In this document: positions 17,822 through 26,530 of the stretch, piece after piece | Numbering within the stretch: position 1 is the stretch's first letter | How the letters are laid out: every line of letters starts with the position of its first letter | Assembly: GCA_002427885.1 (NCBI GenBank) | Contig: DIZI01000001.1 | Span: 1-64,000, forward strand | DNA length: 64,000 bases | Direction of reading: 5' to 3' | Source: Paludibacter sp. UBA6032 | GTDB lineage: Bacteria > Bacteroidota > Bacteroidia > Bacteroidales > Paludibacteraceae | The notes under the pieces: generated by a model | The model's input: only the letters and a program-made list of their open reading frames with translations | What the model was told of the DNA's origin: nothing | Database searches by the model: none | Translations under genes and position numbers: made by a program

Positions 17822-20311
17822 ATGAGAAAAATCATCCTGCTCTTTTGCCTTCCACTGCTTCTTCCGGTTCTTTCGTATGCCCAGAATTATACCATTAGCG
17901 GTTACGTAACCGATGCGAAAAACGGAGAGACGCTCATCAGTTCATCCGTGTTTGATTCAAAATCGAACAAAGGAAACGTAAGCAATGCTTATGGATTCTA
18001 TTCGCTCACAATTCCCAAAGGAATGGTTGACATCCAATACTCTTACGTAGGTTATTCAAGTCAAAACCGCTCCTTCAAATTATCAAAAGATACAGTCATT
18101 AATATTAAGTTGCTGCAATCTACCGAACTTTCTGAAGTTACCGTTTTAGGCAACCGCAAAGAACTTGGTGTTCAGGGTTCGCAAATGAGTGCCATTGAGG
18201 TACCCATAAGTCAGATTAAGTCTGTACCGGCATTGTTTGGTGAAACAGATGTAATTAAGGCGTTGCAATTATTACCCGGAGTGAAAGCAGGAACAGAAGG
18301 TTCAGCCGGAATGTATGTTCGTGGTGGTGGACCCGACGAAAATTTGCTATTATTGGATGGCATCCCTATTTATAATGTAAATCATATGCTTGGATTTTTC
18401 TCGGTATTCAATGCCGATGCCATTAAAAATGTAACCTTGTACAAAGGCAGTTTCCCTGCACGTTTTGGTGGACGGCTTTCATCTGTGGTAGATATAAGAA
18501 TGAAAGACGGTGATAATAAAAACTATCATGGAAATATAACCGTAGGACTTATTTCGTCTAAAATAAATATTGAAGGACCCATTTTTTCGGAAAATACAAC
18601 CTTCAATTTCTCAGCCCGTCGTACGTATTTCGATATCCTTTCACAACCTATAATAGCGTTAGTTGCAAAACAAAGCGGTGCAGGGAAAACGAGTGCCGGA
18701 TATTATTTTTACGATCTGAATGCTAAAATAAGTCATAAGTTTTCGGACAAGGACCGGTTGTATCTGAGTGCTTATATGGGTGATGATGTTATTTATGCCA
18801 ATATGCAACAAAGCTATTCCGATTATGGTAGTGCCGGATCACAAGATAGCAGATTGAAAATGGATTGGAACTGGGGAAATTTAGTCACAGCATTACGATG
18901 GAATCATGTGATAAATAACAAGTTGTTTATGAATACAACTGCTGCTTACACCCGGTACCGGTTCGGTATGAGTGTAGGGACTAAATCAACAACAACAGTT
19001 ATTGATCCACCTTCCACAGCCACACAATCTATTACTATGGGTTATAAGTCGGGGATTGAAGATTATTCAGCAAAAGTTGATTTCGATTGGTCACCTAATC
19101 CCAATCACGATATTAAGTTCGGGACTAATTACACATTTCACACTTTCCGTCCGGGTGTAACAATTGCACAGTTGAAAAGCACCGGCGAAGAGATAAATCA
19201 GCAAATGGATACTACCATTGGTGATCAGAATGTGATGGCGCACGAAGTCACAGCTTATATCGAAGATAATATCAGTCTGGGGCCTATCGTAAAATTAAAT
19301 GCCGGATTACATTATTCAGCTTTTCTGGTTCAAAATCAGTTATATCATTCGATACCTCAACCACGTATTGGATTACGGGTTTTACTGACTGATAAATTAT
19401 CTGTTAAAGCCGGATTTGCAACCATGAGTCAGTACATTCACCTCTTATCCAACAGTAGTTTAAGTTTACCAACCGATTTATGGGTGCCGGTTACCAAGCG
19501 CATTGCTCCCATGCAATCCACACAATATTCGGCCGGACTCTTTTATAATCTGGCCAATCTGCTGGACCTGTCTGTGGAAGGTTATTATAAATCAATGAAC
19601 AACCTGATTGAATACAAAGATGGAGCAACATTCTTCGGTTCGAGTACCGGCTGGGAAGATAAAGTAAGCATGGGACGTGGTTGGGCCTATGGTGTTGAAT
19701 TCCTGGCTCAGAAAACCGTTGGAAACACAACCGGTTGGATTGGTTATACATGGTCGAAATCGGAACGCCTTTTTGATCGTCCCGGGCAAGAGATAAACAA
19801 TGGGATCGCCTTTCCGGCTAAATACGATAAACGTCACGACCTGAGTGTTGTGGTGTCTCATAAATTCAGCGACCGTTTTGATATTGCTGCCACATGGGTT
19901 TATAGTACCGGAAGTTGTGGAACACTGGCTTTACAAACCTATGGTGGAACAGATATTCCACAAAGTATTAGTAGTAATTATTATCCCGCATATTACTATG
20001 GAGGAATAAAACCAGAAACTAATCCTATCACAACATCACTTCCTTATATCAGTTCACGCAATAATTTCAGGTATGAACCTTATCACCGGTTGGATATAGG
20101 AGTGAATTTTCACAAACAATTGAAACACGGTCGAAGAACCTGGAACGTTAGCGTATATAATGCTTATAACCAACTAAATCCATTCCTGACAACTGTAACT
20201 ACAAAATACAATTACAATTATCAAACAGGAATGATGGTGGAGAAAAAGGCATTAACCCAAATCTCCATATTCCCTATTATTCCATCTGTAAGTTATACCT
20301 ATAAATTTTAA
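17822..20311 (+). CDS. TonB-dependent outer membrane receptor
   Basis: An 829-residue outer membrane transporter. A signal peptide ends near SYAQ (about 22). A carboxypeptidase-regulatory-like beta-sandwich follows (YTISGYVTDAKNGETLISSSVF, to about residue 105), then a TonB-box-like ELSEVTVLG. A plug domain carries IKALQLLPGVKAGTEGSAGMYVRGGGPDENLLLLDG, and the rest is the beta-barrel, ending in the aromatic residue of SVSYTYKF. It lacks SusC length and is followed 21 bp later by a DUF4249 lipoprotein gene, a pairing common in Bacteroidetes. The pair probably takes up a metal chelate, peptide or other small ligand; the ligand is not readable. It is separate from the alginate locus. Confidence 0.92.
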   Translation: MRKIILLFCLPLLLPVLSYAQNYTISGYVTDAKNGETLISSSVFDSKSNKGNVSNAYGFYSLTIPKGMVDIQYSYVGYSSQNRSFKLSKDTVINIKLLQSTELSEVTVLGNRKELGVQGSQMSAIEVPISQIKSVPALFGETDVIKALQLLPGVKAGTEGSAGMYVRGGGPDENLLLLDGIPIYNVNHMLGFFSVFNADAIKNVTLYKGSFPARFGGRLSSVVDIRMKDGDNKNYHGNITVGLISSKINIEGPIFSENTTFNFSARRTYFDILSQPIIALVAKQSGAGKTSAGYYFYDLNAKISHKFSDKDRLYLSAYMGDDVIYANMQQSYSDYGSAGSQDSRLKMDWNWGNLVTALRWNHVINNKLFMNTTAAYTRYRFGMSVGTKSTTTVIDPPSTATQSITMGYKSGIEDYSAKVDFDWSPNPNHDIKFGTNYTFHTFRPGVTIAQLKSTGEEINQQMDTTIGDQNVMAHEVTAYIEDNISLGPIVKLNAGLHYSAFLVQNQLYHSIPQPRIGLRVLLTDKLSVKAGFATMSQYIHLLSNSSLSLPTDLWVPVTKRIAPMQSTQYSAGLFYNLANLLDLSVEGYYKSMNNLIEYKDGATFFGSSTGWEDKVSMGRGWAYGVEFLAQKTVGNTTGWIGYTWSKSERLFDRPGQEINNGIAFPAKYDKRHDLSVVVSHKFSDRFDIAATWVYSTGSCGTLALQTYGGTDIPQSISSNYYPAYYYGGIKPETNPITTSLPYISSRNNFRYEPYHRLDIGVNFHKQLKHGRRTWNVSVYNAYNQLNPFLTTVTTKYNYNYQTGMMVEKKALTQISIFPIIPSVSYTYKF

Positions 20312-20332
20312 TTTCTTCAAATAAGAATCATT

Positions 20333-21373
20333 ATGAAATCAATTAAAATAGTTTTAAGCATCTTCGCAAGCCTTTTTATTTTTATTTCCTGCGAAAAAGA
20401 CATAGAATTTAATGGAGAAATTACCGACCCATTTATTGTGGTGAATAGCTATATTACACCCGATTCTGTTGTTTCAGCTCATATTTCCGAAAGTCGTTTT
20501 TTTCTGAAAGATAGCATTACCTACAAAAACATAAATAGTGCTGATGTTGCTGTCTGGGTAAACGGAGTTTTTAAAGAAAAAATGAATTTTATAGAGAAAG
20601 GAACTTATATTGGCACCTATAAACCGATTGTTGGTGAAACAATTAAAATCATTGTAAATGTTCCTTCAAAAGCAGAAGTAAGTTCAGAAACAAAAATTTA
20701 TCCTCAACCGGTTATTAATTCAATTGATACCGCCAGTATATGGACAGGTGATCGCTACGAAATTCAAAGTTCGGGTTCTTCGTATGGAAACGGCCCTATG
20801 ACATGGGTATACGATACTATAGCAACTATATCCGGACATACAATCAATTATACTCTTAAATTTAACGACAATGCCAATGAGCAAAATTTTTATCGTCTGG
20901 TTGTACAAACCATTGAACACTACACAGTAACCGATACAATAATGCAGACTTCAAAAGATAGTATAATGACTAATTATTATTTTAATTTCACGGATGTAGT
21001 TTCAGGAAATAATACAACGAATGACCCAACAGTTATAATTGGAGGTGGTTATTATTCATATAATATGTATAATGCTTTTTCCGATGAACTTTTCAACGGA
21101 AAAACTTATTCACTTACTTTTAGTACCAATGAAGATGTTTACAAATATTCCCCTGAATATACTTATGGAAGAGAAACACCAGATAGGAAAGAAATTAAGA
21201 TTTATCTTCAAAGTATCAGCAGAGACTATTACCTTTATCTAAAATCCAGGGCAGCCGGCAGTGGAGGTACAGATTTCTTTTCAGAGCCTGTTCAAATTCA
21301 TAATAATATTATTGGTGGTATTGGTATTTTGGGAAGTTATACTTCTAGTTTGGTATACAAATTTGATTTGTAA
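20333..21373 (+). CDS. DUF4249 lipoprotein, partner of TonB receptor
   Basis: A 346-residue lipoprotein with lipobox IFISCEK (Cys about 20). The N-terminal beta-rich segment, DPFIVVNSYITPDSVVSAHISESRFF, is characteristic of DUF4249, a family found next to TonB-dependent receptors. It is probably a surface-exposed ligand-capturing or capping subunit. The start lies 21 bp after the receptor stop, indicating one operon. No terminator was recognised after it. Confidence 0.85.
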   Translation: MKSIKIVLSIFASLFIFISCEKDIEFNGEITDPFIVVNSYITPDSVVSAHISESRFFLKDSITYKNINSADVAVWVNGVFKEKMNFIEKGTYIGTYKPIVGETIKIIVNVPSKAEVSSETKIYPQPVINSIDTASIWTGDRYEIQSSGSSYGNGPMTWVYDTIATISGHTINYTLKFNDNANEQNFYRLVVQTIEHYTVTDTIMQTSKDSIMTNYYFNFTDVVSGNNTTNDPTVIIGGGYYSYNMYNAFSDELFNGKTYSLTFSTNEDVYKYSPEYTYGRETPDRKEIKIYLQSISRDYYLYLKSRAAGSGGTDFFSEPVQIHNNIIGGIGILGSYTSSLVYKFDL

Positions 21374-21706
21374 ATGGCAGCTTTTACGAATATGAATACT
21401 GGAAAGAGTACAACTTTCAATTTGTAAGCAATGTTTTAAATTTATTTTTAAATCGGATATTTTTTCTGATATTTTATTACTAAATTGATAAAATCAACCA
21501 CATATTCTATAATTATAATTCAATTTAAAACTACTCGTAAAGCTTATTAAATAAGGCTTTATAGAAATATATCACTCGTTTGAGTAAATAAAGTTACTTT
21601 TATATACCAATTTGAAATTAATCTTGTATTTTTGCGTCGTTTTATACTCATAACAATCTAAATTGAGAAAAAAACTCTTACAAGCTACTTCTAAAATTGT
21701 ATAAAT
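21374..21706. other. AT-rich intergenic region with ald promoter
   Basis: This 333-bp gap is strongly AT-rich. Apart from the -7 box at 21627-21634, I see no gene, RNA or repeat in it. Confidence 0.6.
21627..21634 (+). promoter_or_regulatory. -7 box for ald
   Basis: TATTTTTG followed by C matches the Bacteroidetes -7 element and lies 72 nt upstream of the ald start. A good -33 TTTG at the right distance is not seen. Confidence 0.5.
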
Positions 21707-22792
21707 ATGAAAATTGGAATTCCAAAAGAAATCAAGAACAACGAAAGCCGCGTAGCCTTAACTCCATCGGGAGCAAAAACGTTGGTTGAAAACGGACATA
21801 CCGTATTGATTGAAACCCATGCAGGTGAAAACAGCGGATTTAGTGATGAGCAATACCTGAAAGCTGGTGCTCAAATTCTTTCAACACCTGAAGAAGTATT
21901 TGCTTCGGCGGAGATGATTATGAAAGTGAAAGAACCTATTTCCAGCGAGTACAAGCTTATTCGTCCCAACCAATTAATTTTTACTTACTTCCATTTTGCA
22001 TCCGGCGAAGAGTTAACTCATGCCATGATTGCCAGCGGAGCAGTTTGTTTAGCATACGAAACGGTTGAAAAATCGGATCGTACCTTGCCCCTGCTTATTC
22101 CCATGTCGGAAGTTGCCGGTCGGATGTCCATTCAGGAAGGAGCACGCTGCTTAGAGAGACCTTCAGGTGGAAAGGGTATTTTGCTTGGCGGAGTACCCGG
22201 AGTAAAACCGGCTCATGTTCTTGTTTTGGGAGGTGGCGTTGTAGGTACACATGCCGCTTTAATGGCAGCCGGTCTGGGAGCTCACGTTACCATTGCCGAC
22301 ATTTCATTGCCACGCCTTCGTTACCTGAGTGAAATTATGCCGGCTAATGTAGACACCATGATGTCGACAACATATAATATCGAAGAACTTTTGCCACTTA
22401 CCGATTTAGTTATCGGAGCAGTATTAATCCCGGGGGCCAAAGCTCCACATCTGATCACCCGTGATATGCTAAAATTGATGCAACGGGGTTCTGTTTTAGT
22501 GGATGTTGCCATCGACCAGGGTGGTTGTTTTGAAACATCGCATCCAACAACACATGCCGATCCTGTTTATACAGTTGACGGAGTTATGCACTATTGCGTT
22601 GCCAACATTCCGGGTGCCGTTCCGTTTACTTCTACGCTTGCACTTACCAATGCCACCTTACCTTATGCATTAAAATTGGCTAATCTGGGTTGGGAAAAAG
22701 CCTGTGAAGAGAACGAAGATCTTCAAAAGGGGCTCAATATTGTTCATGGGAAAGTCGTTTGTAAGGCTGTTGCCGATACATTTGGATTATAA
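21707..22792 (+). CDS. ald: alanine dehydrogenase
   Basis: A 361-residue NAD-dependent alanine dehydrogenase, interconverting alanine with pyruvate and ammonium. It starts MKIGIPKEIKNNESRVALTP, the AlaDh/PNT N-terminus with the substrate-binding Arg. Lys in MKVKEP and His in YFHFASGEELT are the expected active-site residues. The Rossmann motif VLVLGGGVVGTHAALMAAGLGA is at about 168-189, and DVAIDQGGCFETS lies in the C-terminal part. Length is normal. It is monocistronic, with a hairpin downstream. In anaerobic Bacteroidales it may serve nitrogen assimilation or redox balance. Confidence 0.96.
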   Translation: MKIGIPKEIKNNESRVALTPSGAKTLVENGHTVLIETHAGENSGFSDEQYLKAGAQILSTPEEVFASAEMIMKVKEPISSEYKLIRPNQLIFTYFHFASGEELTHAMIASGAVCLAYETVEKSDRTLPLLIPMSEVAGRMSIQEGARCLERPSGGKGILLGGVPGVKPAHVLVLGGGVVGTHAALMAAGLGAHVTIADISLPRLRYLSEIMPANVDTMMSTTYNIEELLPLTDLVIGAVLIPGAKAPHLITRDMLKLMQRGSVLVDVAIDQGGCFETSHPTTHADPVYTVDGVMHYCVANIPGAVPFTSTLALTNATLPYALKLANLGWEKACEENEDLQKGLNIVHGKVVCKAVADTFGL

Positions 22793-22849
22793 TCCAAATA
22801 GACTTCAAACTTCTTGCAGATTTTTCATTGCATCCAAAATCATTATTCT

Positions 22850-22880
22850 GAGGGCTTCAACCATGTTGAGGCCCTCTTTG
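22850..22880 (+). terminator. hairpin after ald
   Basis: GAGGGCTTCAA (22850-22860) pairs with TTGAGGCCCTC (22866-22876) around CCATG, with one G-T pair. The T tract after it is short (TTTG), so termination is likely but not certain. Confidence 0.6.
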
Positions 22881-22942
22881 TAACCATAGAGATTAATTTC
22901 GATATTGATTATAATACTAAAAATTCTTTCAAAAAATTCAAT

Positions 22943-22950
22943 TACCTTTG
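22943..22950 (+). promoter_or_regulatory. -7 box for PL8 gene
   Basis: TACCTTTG lies 60 nt upstream of the PL8 ATG. No TTGGTNNACCAA operator is near it, unlike the other promoters of the locus. Confidence 0.45.
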
Positions 22951-23010
22951 TTGCTTAATCTTTTGAAAATTATCCAGGCTTTGGAACACAAGTCTTTCAA
23001 ATAATTGAAA

Positions 23011-25242
23011 ATGAAAAGAATCTCACTACTTCTATTATTAATCTTAGTCTCAATTTTTTCCACCTTTCCGTCCAATCAGTTAATACAGGGTATAAAGGAA
23101 CGAATTTTTGATATCTGTCGAAATCCATTTTTTCAAAATCAGGAACAACATGAATTAGCAACCAATATTTCGAACAAAGGAAATACGACTGATCTAAGTT
23201 TACGTGAATTGTATTGGAATACCTACCAACCGGAATCTGAATTGGATAGTATGATAAGCACCCAACAAACCGATGGATCCTGGAAAGATATTGATTATAA
23301 CGATTTAGCTTTAAGCAATTGGCAACCTACAAATCACATTTCACGCCTTTTGTTTCTTGGTAGGGTTTACATCACACCCGGTTCGAAATTCTATCAAAAT
23401 AAAGAAGTTTCCGTTGTCTTGCATCGAGGTATCAATTATTGGTTCAAAGTAAAACCTGTTTGCAAAAACTGGTGGTACAACGAGATAGCTGTTCCCCGCT
23501 TTATGGGATTGGTTTTTATATTTATGGAAAACGAACTAAATCCCATAGAGAAAACAGAAGCAATTAAGGTAATGAATCACTCTGGTTTTAGAATGACCGG
23601 GCAAAATAAAGTCTGGCTTGCAGGAAATGTTTTATTAAAAGCTCTTATCACAAACGACGAAATACTTGCAAAAGAAGCAAGAGATACGATCGCATCAGAA
23701 ATCTTTATTACTTCAAAGGAAGGGATTCAGCCCGATTACAGTTTTCATCAACACGGGCCACAACAGCAATTTGGAAATTATGGACTTGCTTATATTTCAA
23801 GCATGGCTTATTATGCGAATGTTTTTGGAGGAACATCGCTGGCATTTTCTCAAAAAGAAATAGATATTTTACGTAATTATGTGTTTGATGGTGAAAATTG
23901 GATTGTCTGGCGTGGATTTATGGATGTAAGTGCCTGCAACCGACAACTTTTCAAACAGGCTCAAGTTGGGAAAGCACTTACTTTGTGCGTCGCTGTTGAT
24001 CAATTAAAAAAATCAGATCTTTTAAACTCAAAAGCATACAACGATTTTCTAACAAGGAATTTACAGCCCGGGATTTTGAAAGAAAATAACAGTGCCAAAC
24101 ATTTTTGGTGCTCTGATCTAACTGTTTTCCGGGCTGACAATCACTATATCTCCATTCGGGCATGTTCTCCTAGGGTAAAGGGAACAGAATTTACCAACAA
24201 CGAAAACAAAAAAGGTCATTTCATTTCTGATGGTTGCACAATTATAATGCGACGCGGTGATGAATATGAAGACATTTTCCCCGTTTGGGACTGGAATCGT
24301 TTACCGGGTGTTACGGCACCGGTTATAGATAACATAAAACCACAAACTAAAACAGATGACTATCATAATCCCAATCCATTTGTTGGTGGTTTGACTTTCA
24401 AATCAAATGGAATCTCAACATTTCATTTATCCCGGAATGGAGTAGATGCAAAAAAATCATGGTTCTATATACATGGACTTTTGGTTTGCCTGGGCTCAGA
24501 TATTCAAACGAAAGTTAATAAAGAAATAGTAACGGGTATTAATCAGGTTAAACAGCAGGGTGATGTATTAGTTACGTTAACTAATGGCAAATCCCTTGTC
24601 GTAAACGATACCTTAGAAAATTATTCTACTGTAAAGTCTATCTGGCATGATTCTATTGGTTATTTATTCCTGAAGCAACAGAATATCAGGGTTTCAACAA
24701 AAATACAATTTGGAAATTGGCATGACATTGCCGATCCTTACTCTTCTGAAGAAATATCCGGAAAGGTCTTTAAATTGTGGATAAGCCATGGTGAAAATGC
24801 TGTTTCAAATCCAACCTACGAATACATAATCATTCCCTCAGTTTCTCAAGACAGTTTAAACAGGTTTACACAAAACCAACCGATTGAAATAATTGAAAAC
24901 AGTAAAACTTTACAAGCGGTTAAACTAAAAGACAATACTTTGTTTCAACTTGTTTTCTTTAAACCTGTACGTATAACTACTTTCTCAAATAATGAATATC
25001 TCGAAACAAAAACGCCCGGATTGCTCATGCTTGAGCGTAAAGTATCGAATGACTTAATTCTTACCGTTGCAGATCCTACCCAGAAATTAAGTGAATTCAA
25101 TATTAATATCAAAGGTAAATATTCCGGGGAAAATGCTATTTTTAATACAAAAACAAAAGAAACAATCATCTCGATAAAACTTCCTTCAAATGAAAATGCA
25201 GGGAGTTCCGTTACATTACTATTAAAAAAAATTGAGAATTAG
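23011..25242 (+). CDS. polysaccharide lyase family 8 (PL8)
   Basis: A 743-residue secreted lyase. A signal peptide covers about 1-22; ATG 23011 is preferred to the TTG two codons upstream. An (alpha/alpha) toroid occupies the N-terminal half, followed by an anti-parallel beta-sandwich domain and a small C-terminal beta domain, as in hyaluronate, chondroitin AC and xanthan lyases. The catalytic set can be placed by spacing: Asn199 in TGQNKVW, His248 in HQHGPQQQFGNYG, Tyr257 in the same motif, and Arg311 in CNRQLF. The spacing matches characterised PL8 enzymes within a few residues. Some fungal PL8 members are known to cleave mannuronan, so a role on alginate is plausible here beside the regulator, but chondroitin or hyaluronan cannot be excluded. 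It lacks a T9SS tail. Confidence 0.88.
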   Translation: MKRISLLLLLILVSIFSTFPSNQLIQGIKERIFDICRNPFFQNQEQHELATNISNKGNTTDLSLRELYWNTYQPESELDSMISTQQTDGSWKDIDYNDLALSNWQPTNHISRLLFLGRVYITPGSKFYQNKEVSVVLHRGINYWFKVKPVCKNWWYNEIAVPRFMGLVFIFMENELNPIEKTEAIKVMNHSGFRMTGQNKVWLAGNVLLKALITNDEILAKEARDTIASEIFITSKEGIQPDYSFHQHGPQQQFGNYGLAYISSMAYYANVFGGTSLAFSQKEIDILRNYVFDGENWIVWRGFMDVSACNRQLFKQAQVGKALTLCVAVDQLKKSDLLNSKAYNDFLTRNLQPGILKENNSAKHFWCSDLTVFRADNHYISIRACSPRVKGTEFTNNENKKGHFISDGCTIIMRRGDEYEDIFPVWDWNRLPGVTAPVIDNIKPQTKTDDYHNPNPFVGGLTFKSNGISTFHLSRNGVDAKKSWFYIHGLLVCLGSDIQTKVNKEIVTGINQVKQQGDVLVTLTNGKSLVVNDTLENYSTVKSIWHDSIGYLFLKQQNIRVSTKIQFGNWHDIADPYSSEEISGKVFKLWISHGENAVSNPTYEYIIIPSVSQDSLNRFTQNQPIEIIENSKTLQAVKLKDNTLFQLVFFKPVRITTFSNNEYLETKTPGLLMLERKVSNDLILTVADPTQKLSEFNINIKGKYSGENAIFNTKTKETIISIKLPSNENAGSSVTLLLKKIEN

Positions 25243-25402
25243 TTTGTGATTAGTCCTGATTTGAGTTACCTGTTTTTATTTTTAGTTAATATATTCTATA
25301 GACTAAAATAGTATAACAATACGTATTAGGGTTAAATTTCTTTCAAAATAAGTAAAAAAATAATGTTATTAAACAGAAATATGAAAATAATGACAAAAAG
25401 AT

Positions 25403-25442
25403 TTTGCATAGAACAAACTATGTACTAATTTTGGTCAACCAA
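25403..25442 (+). promoter_or_regulatory. gntR promoter with fused operator
   Basis: TTTG (25403-25406), a 19-bp spacer and TAATTTTG (25426-25433) form a strong promoter. The palindrome TTGGTCAACCAA (25431-25442) begins at the sixth base of the -7 box, so a bound repressor would cover the transcription start. This indicates autoregulation of the GntR gene at 25496. Confidence 0.82.
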
Positions 25443-25495
25443 ATTGGAAATTTATCGTTTTATTATCTAATCAACAGTCTCTGTCCAGAATAATT

Positions 25496-26212
25496 ATGAA
25501 AGTAGCGACAAAAACAAGAAGAACACAAAAACCAGAAAGACTGGAAAAACCGGAAGATCTGGTTATTGCTAAAGTAAAAGAACTAATTCATTCCGGTATC
25601 TTAAAACCGGGAGATAAACTACCTGCTGAACGAAAAATGGCATTTGACTTCGGTTTTGGAAGAACTCAAATTCGGGAAGCCTTACATAAGCTGGAGTTTT
25701 ATGGTATTGTAAAAACATTACCACAAAGTGGATCAATAATCAACGGGCTAGATATCAACACCTTGGATGGTCTAATATCCGATGTTTTAAATCTTCAGCC
25801 ATACGATTTTTTCTCACTGGTGGAAACACGGGTTCTTTTGGAAGTTAAAGCGATCCAACTCTGCGCTGAAAGACGAACAGAAGAAGACGTAAAAATGCTT
25901 GAAAAAGTACATAAGAATCATATGAAATACTTTGAAACCGATGATCGTGTCAGTCATGATTTTGCTTTCCACCGTGCCATTGCTGAGGTTAGCCACAATC
26001 CTGTATTCAAAGCAATGCTAATGATTGTGATTCCAGATATAATGTCTGTTTACCAAAAGGAACGAATTTGTGCACCCAATTATGCTATTTTAGAAGAACA
26101 TCAAAAGATGTTGGATAGTATAAAAAGTGGCAACAGTGAATTAGCTGGTGAATTAATGAAACAGCACTTACAAGGCGTTCTTGATTTTGCAAAATCCAGA
26201 TTAGGCAATTGA
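25496..26212 (+). CDS. FadR-subfamily GntR regulator of the uronate locus
   Basis: A 238-residue transcription factor. A winged helix-turn-helix covers about residues 18-88: LVIAKVKELIHSGILKPGDKLPAERKMAFDFGFGRTQIREALHKLEFYGIVKTLPQSGSI. The FCD ligand-binding domain follows (about 105-230), with putative metal/ligand residues in SHDFAFHRAIAEVSHNP. The UxuR/ExuR group of this subfamily senses hexuronates. Palindromes TTGGTNNACCAA lie at its own promoter and at three others in the locus, and match the core of the E. coli UxuR/ExuR operator, so it is probably the repressor relieved by a uronate catabolic intermediate. It is monocistronic, closed by a strong terminator. Confidence 0.92.
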   Translation: MKVATKTRRTQKPERLEKPEDLVIAKVKELIHSGILKPGDKLPAERKMAFDFGFGRTQIREALHKLEFYGIVKTLPQSGSIINGLDINTLDGLISDVLNLQPYDFFSLVETRVLLEVKAIQLCAERRTEEDVKMLEKVHKNHMKYFETDDRVSHDFAFHRAIAEVSHNPVFKAMLMIVIPDIMSVYQKERICAPNYAILEEHQKMLDSIKSGNSELAGELMKQHLQGVLDFAKSRLGN

Positions 26213-26249
26213 TGGGACAATAATATTTCACAAAAAATTATTAGTTTGA

Positions 26250-26280
26250 AAAGCTGCTCCAAAATGGAGCAGCTTTTTTT
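26250..26280 (+). terminator. intrinsic terminator after gntR
   Basis: AAGCTGCTCCA (26251-26261) pairs with TGGAGCAGCTT (26265-26275) around AAA, followed by seven or more T. Very strong; it insulates gntR from susC. Confidence 0.93.
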
Positions 26281-26343
26281 ATGGATATGAATTAACACAA
26301 AAATATGTTGTACAACAGAAAGTAAAAAAAAATACAAAAATAA

Positions 26344-26400
26344 TTTGGTAGATGAAATTTCTTACCTTACTTTTGGTCGACCAAATTATTGGTAGACCAA
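26344..26400 (+). promoter_or_regulatory. susC promoter with two operators
   Basis: TTTG (26344-26347), a 20-bp spacer and TACTTTTG (26368-26375) form the promoter. Operator 1, TTGGTCGACCAA (26373-26384), starts at the sixth base of the -7 box. Operator 2, TTGGTAGACCAA (26389-26400), is centred 16 bp downstream. A leader of about 150 nt separates the promoter from susC. Confidence 0.85.
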
Positions 26401-26530
26401 TTTTACATTAAATAAATATTGTATTCTGAATTGTGATTCCAACTTTAATAACAAAATATCAGACCAACAAAAAAAAAATCAAAACATCACGACAACATAT
26501 TATATATTATAACTTTAAATTTAATTAAGC

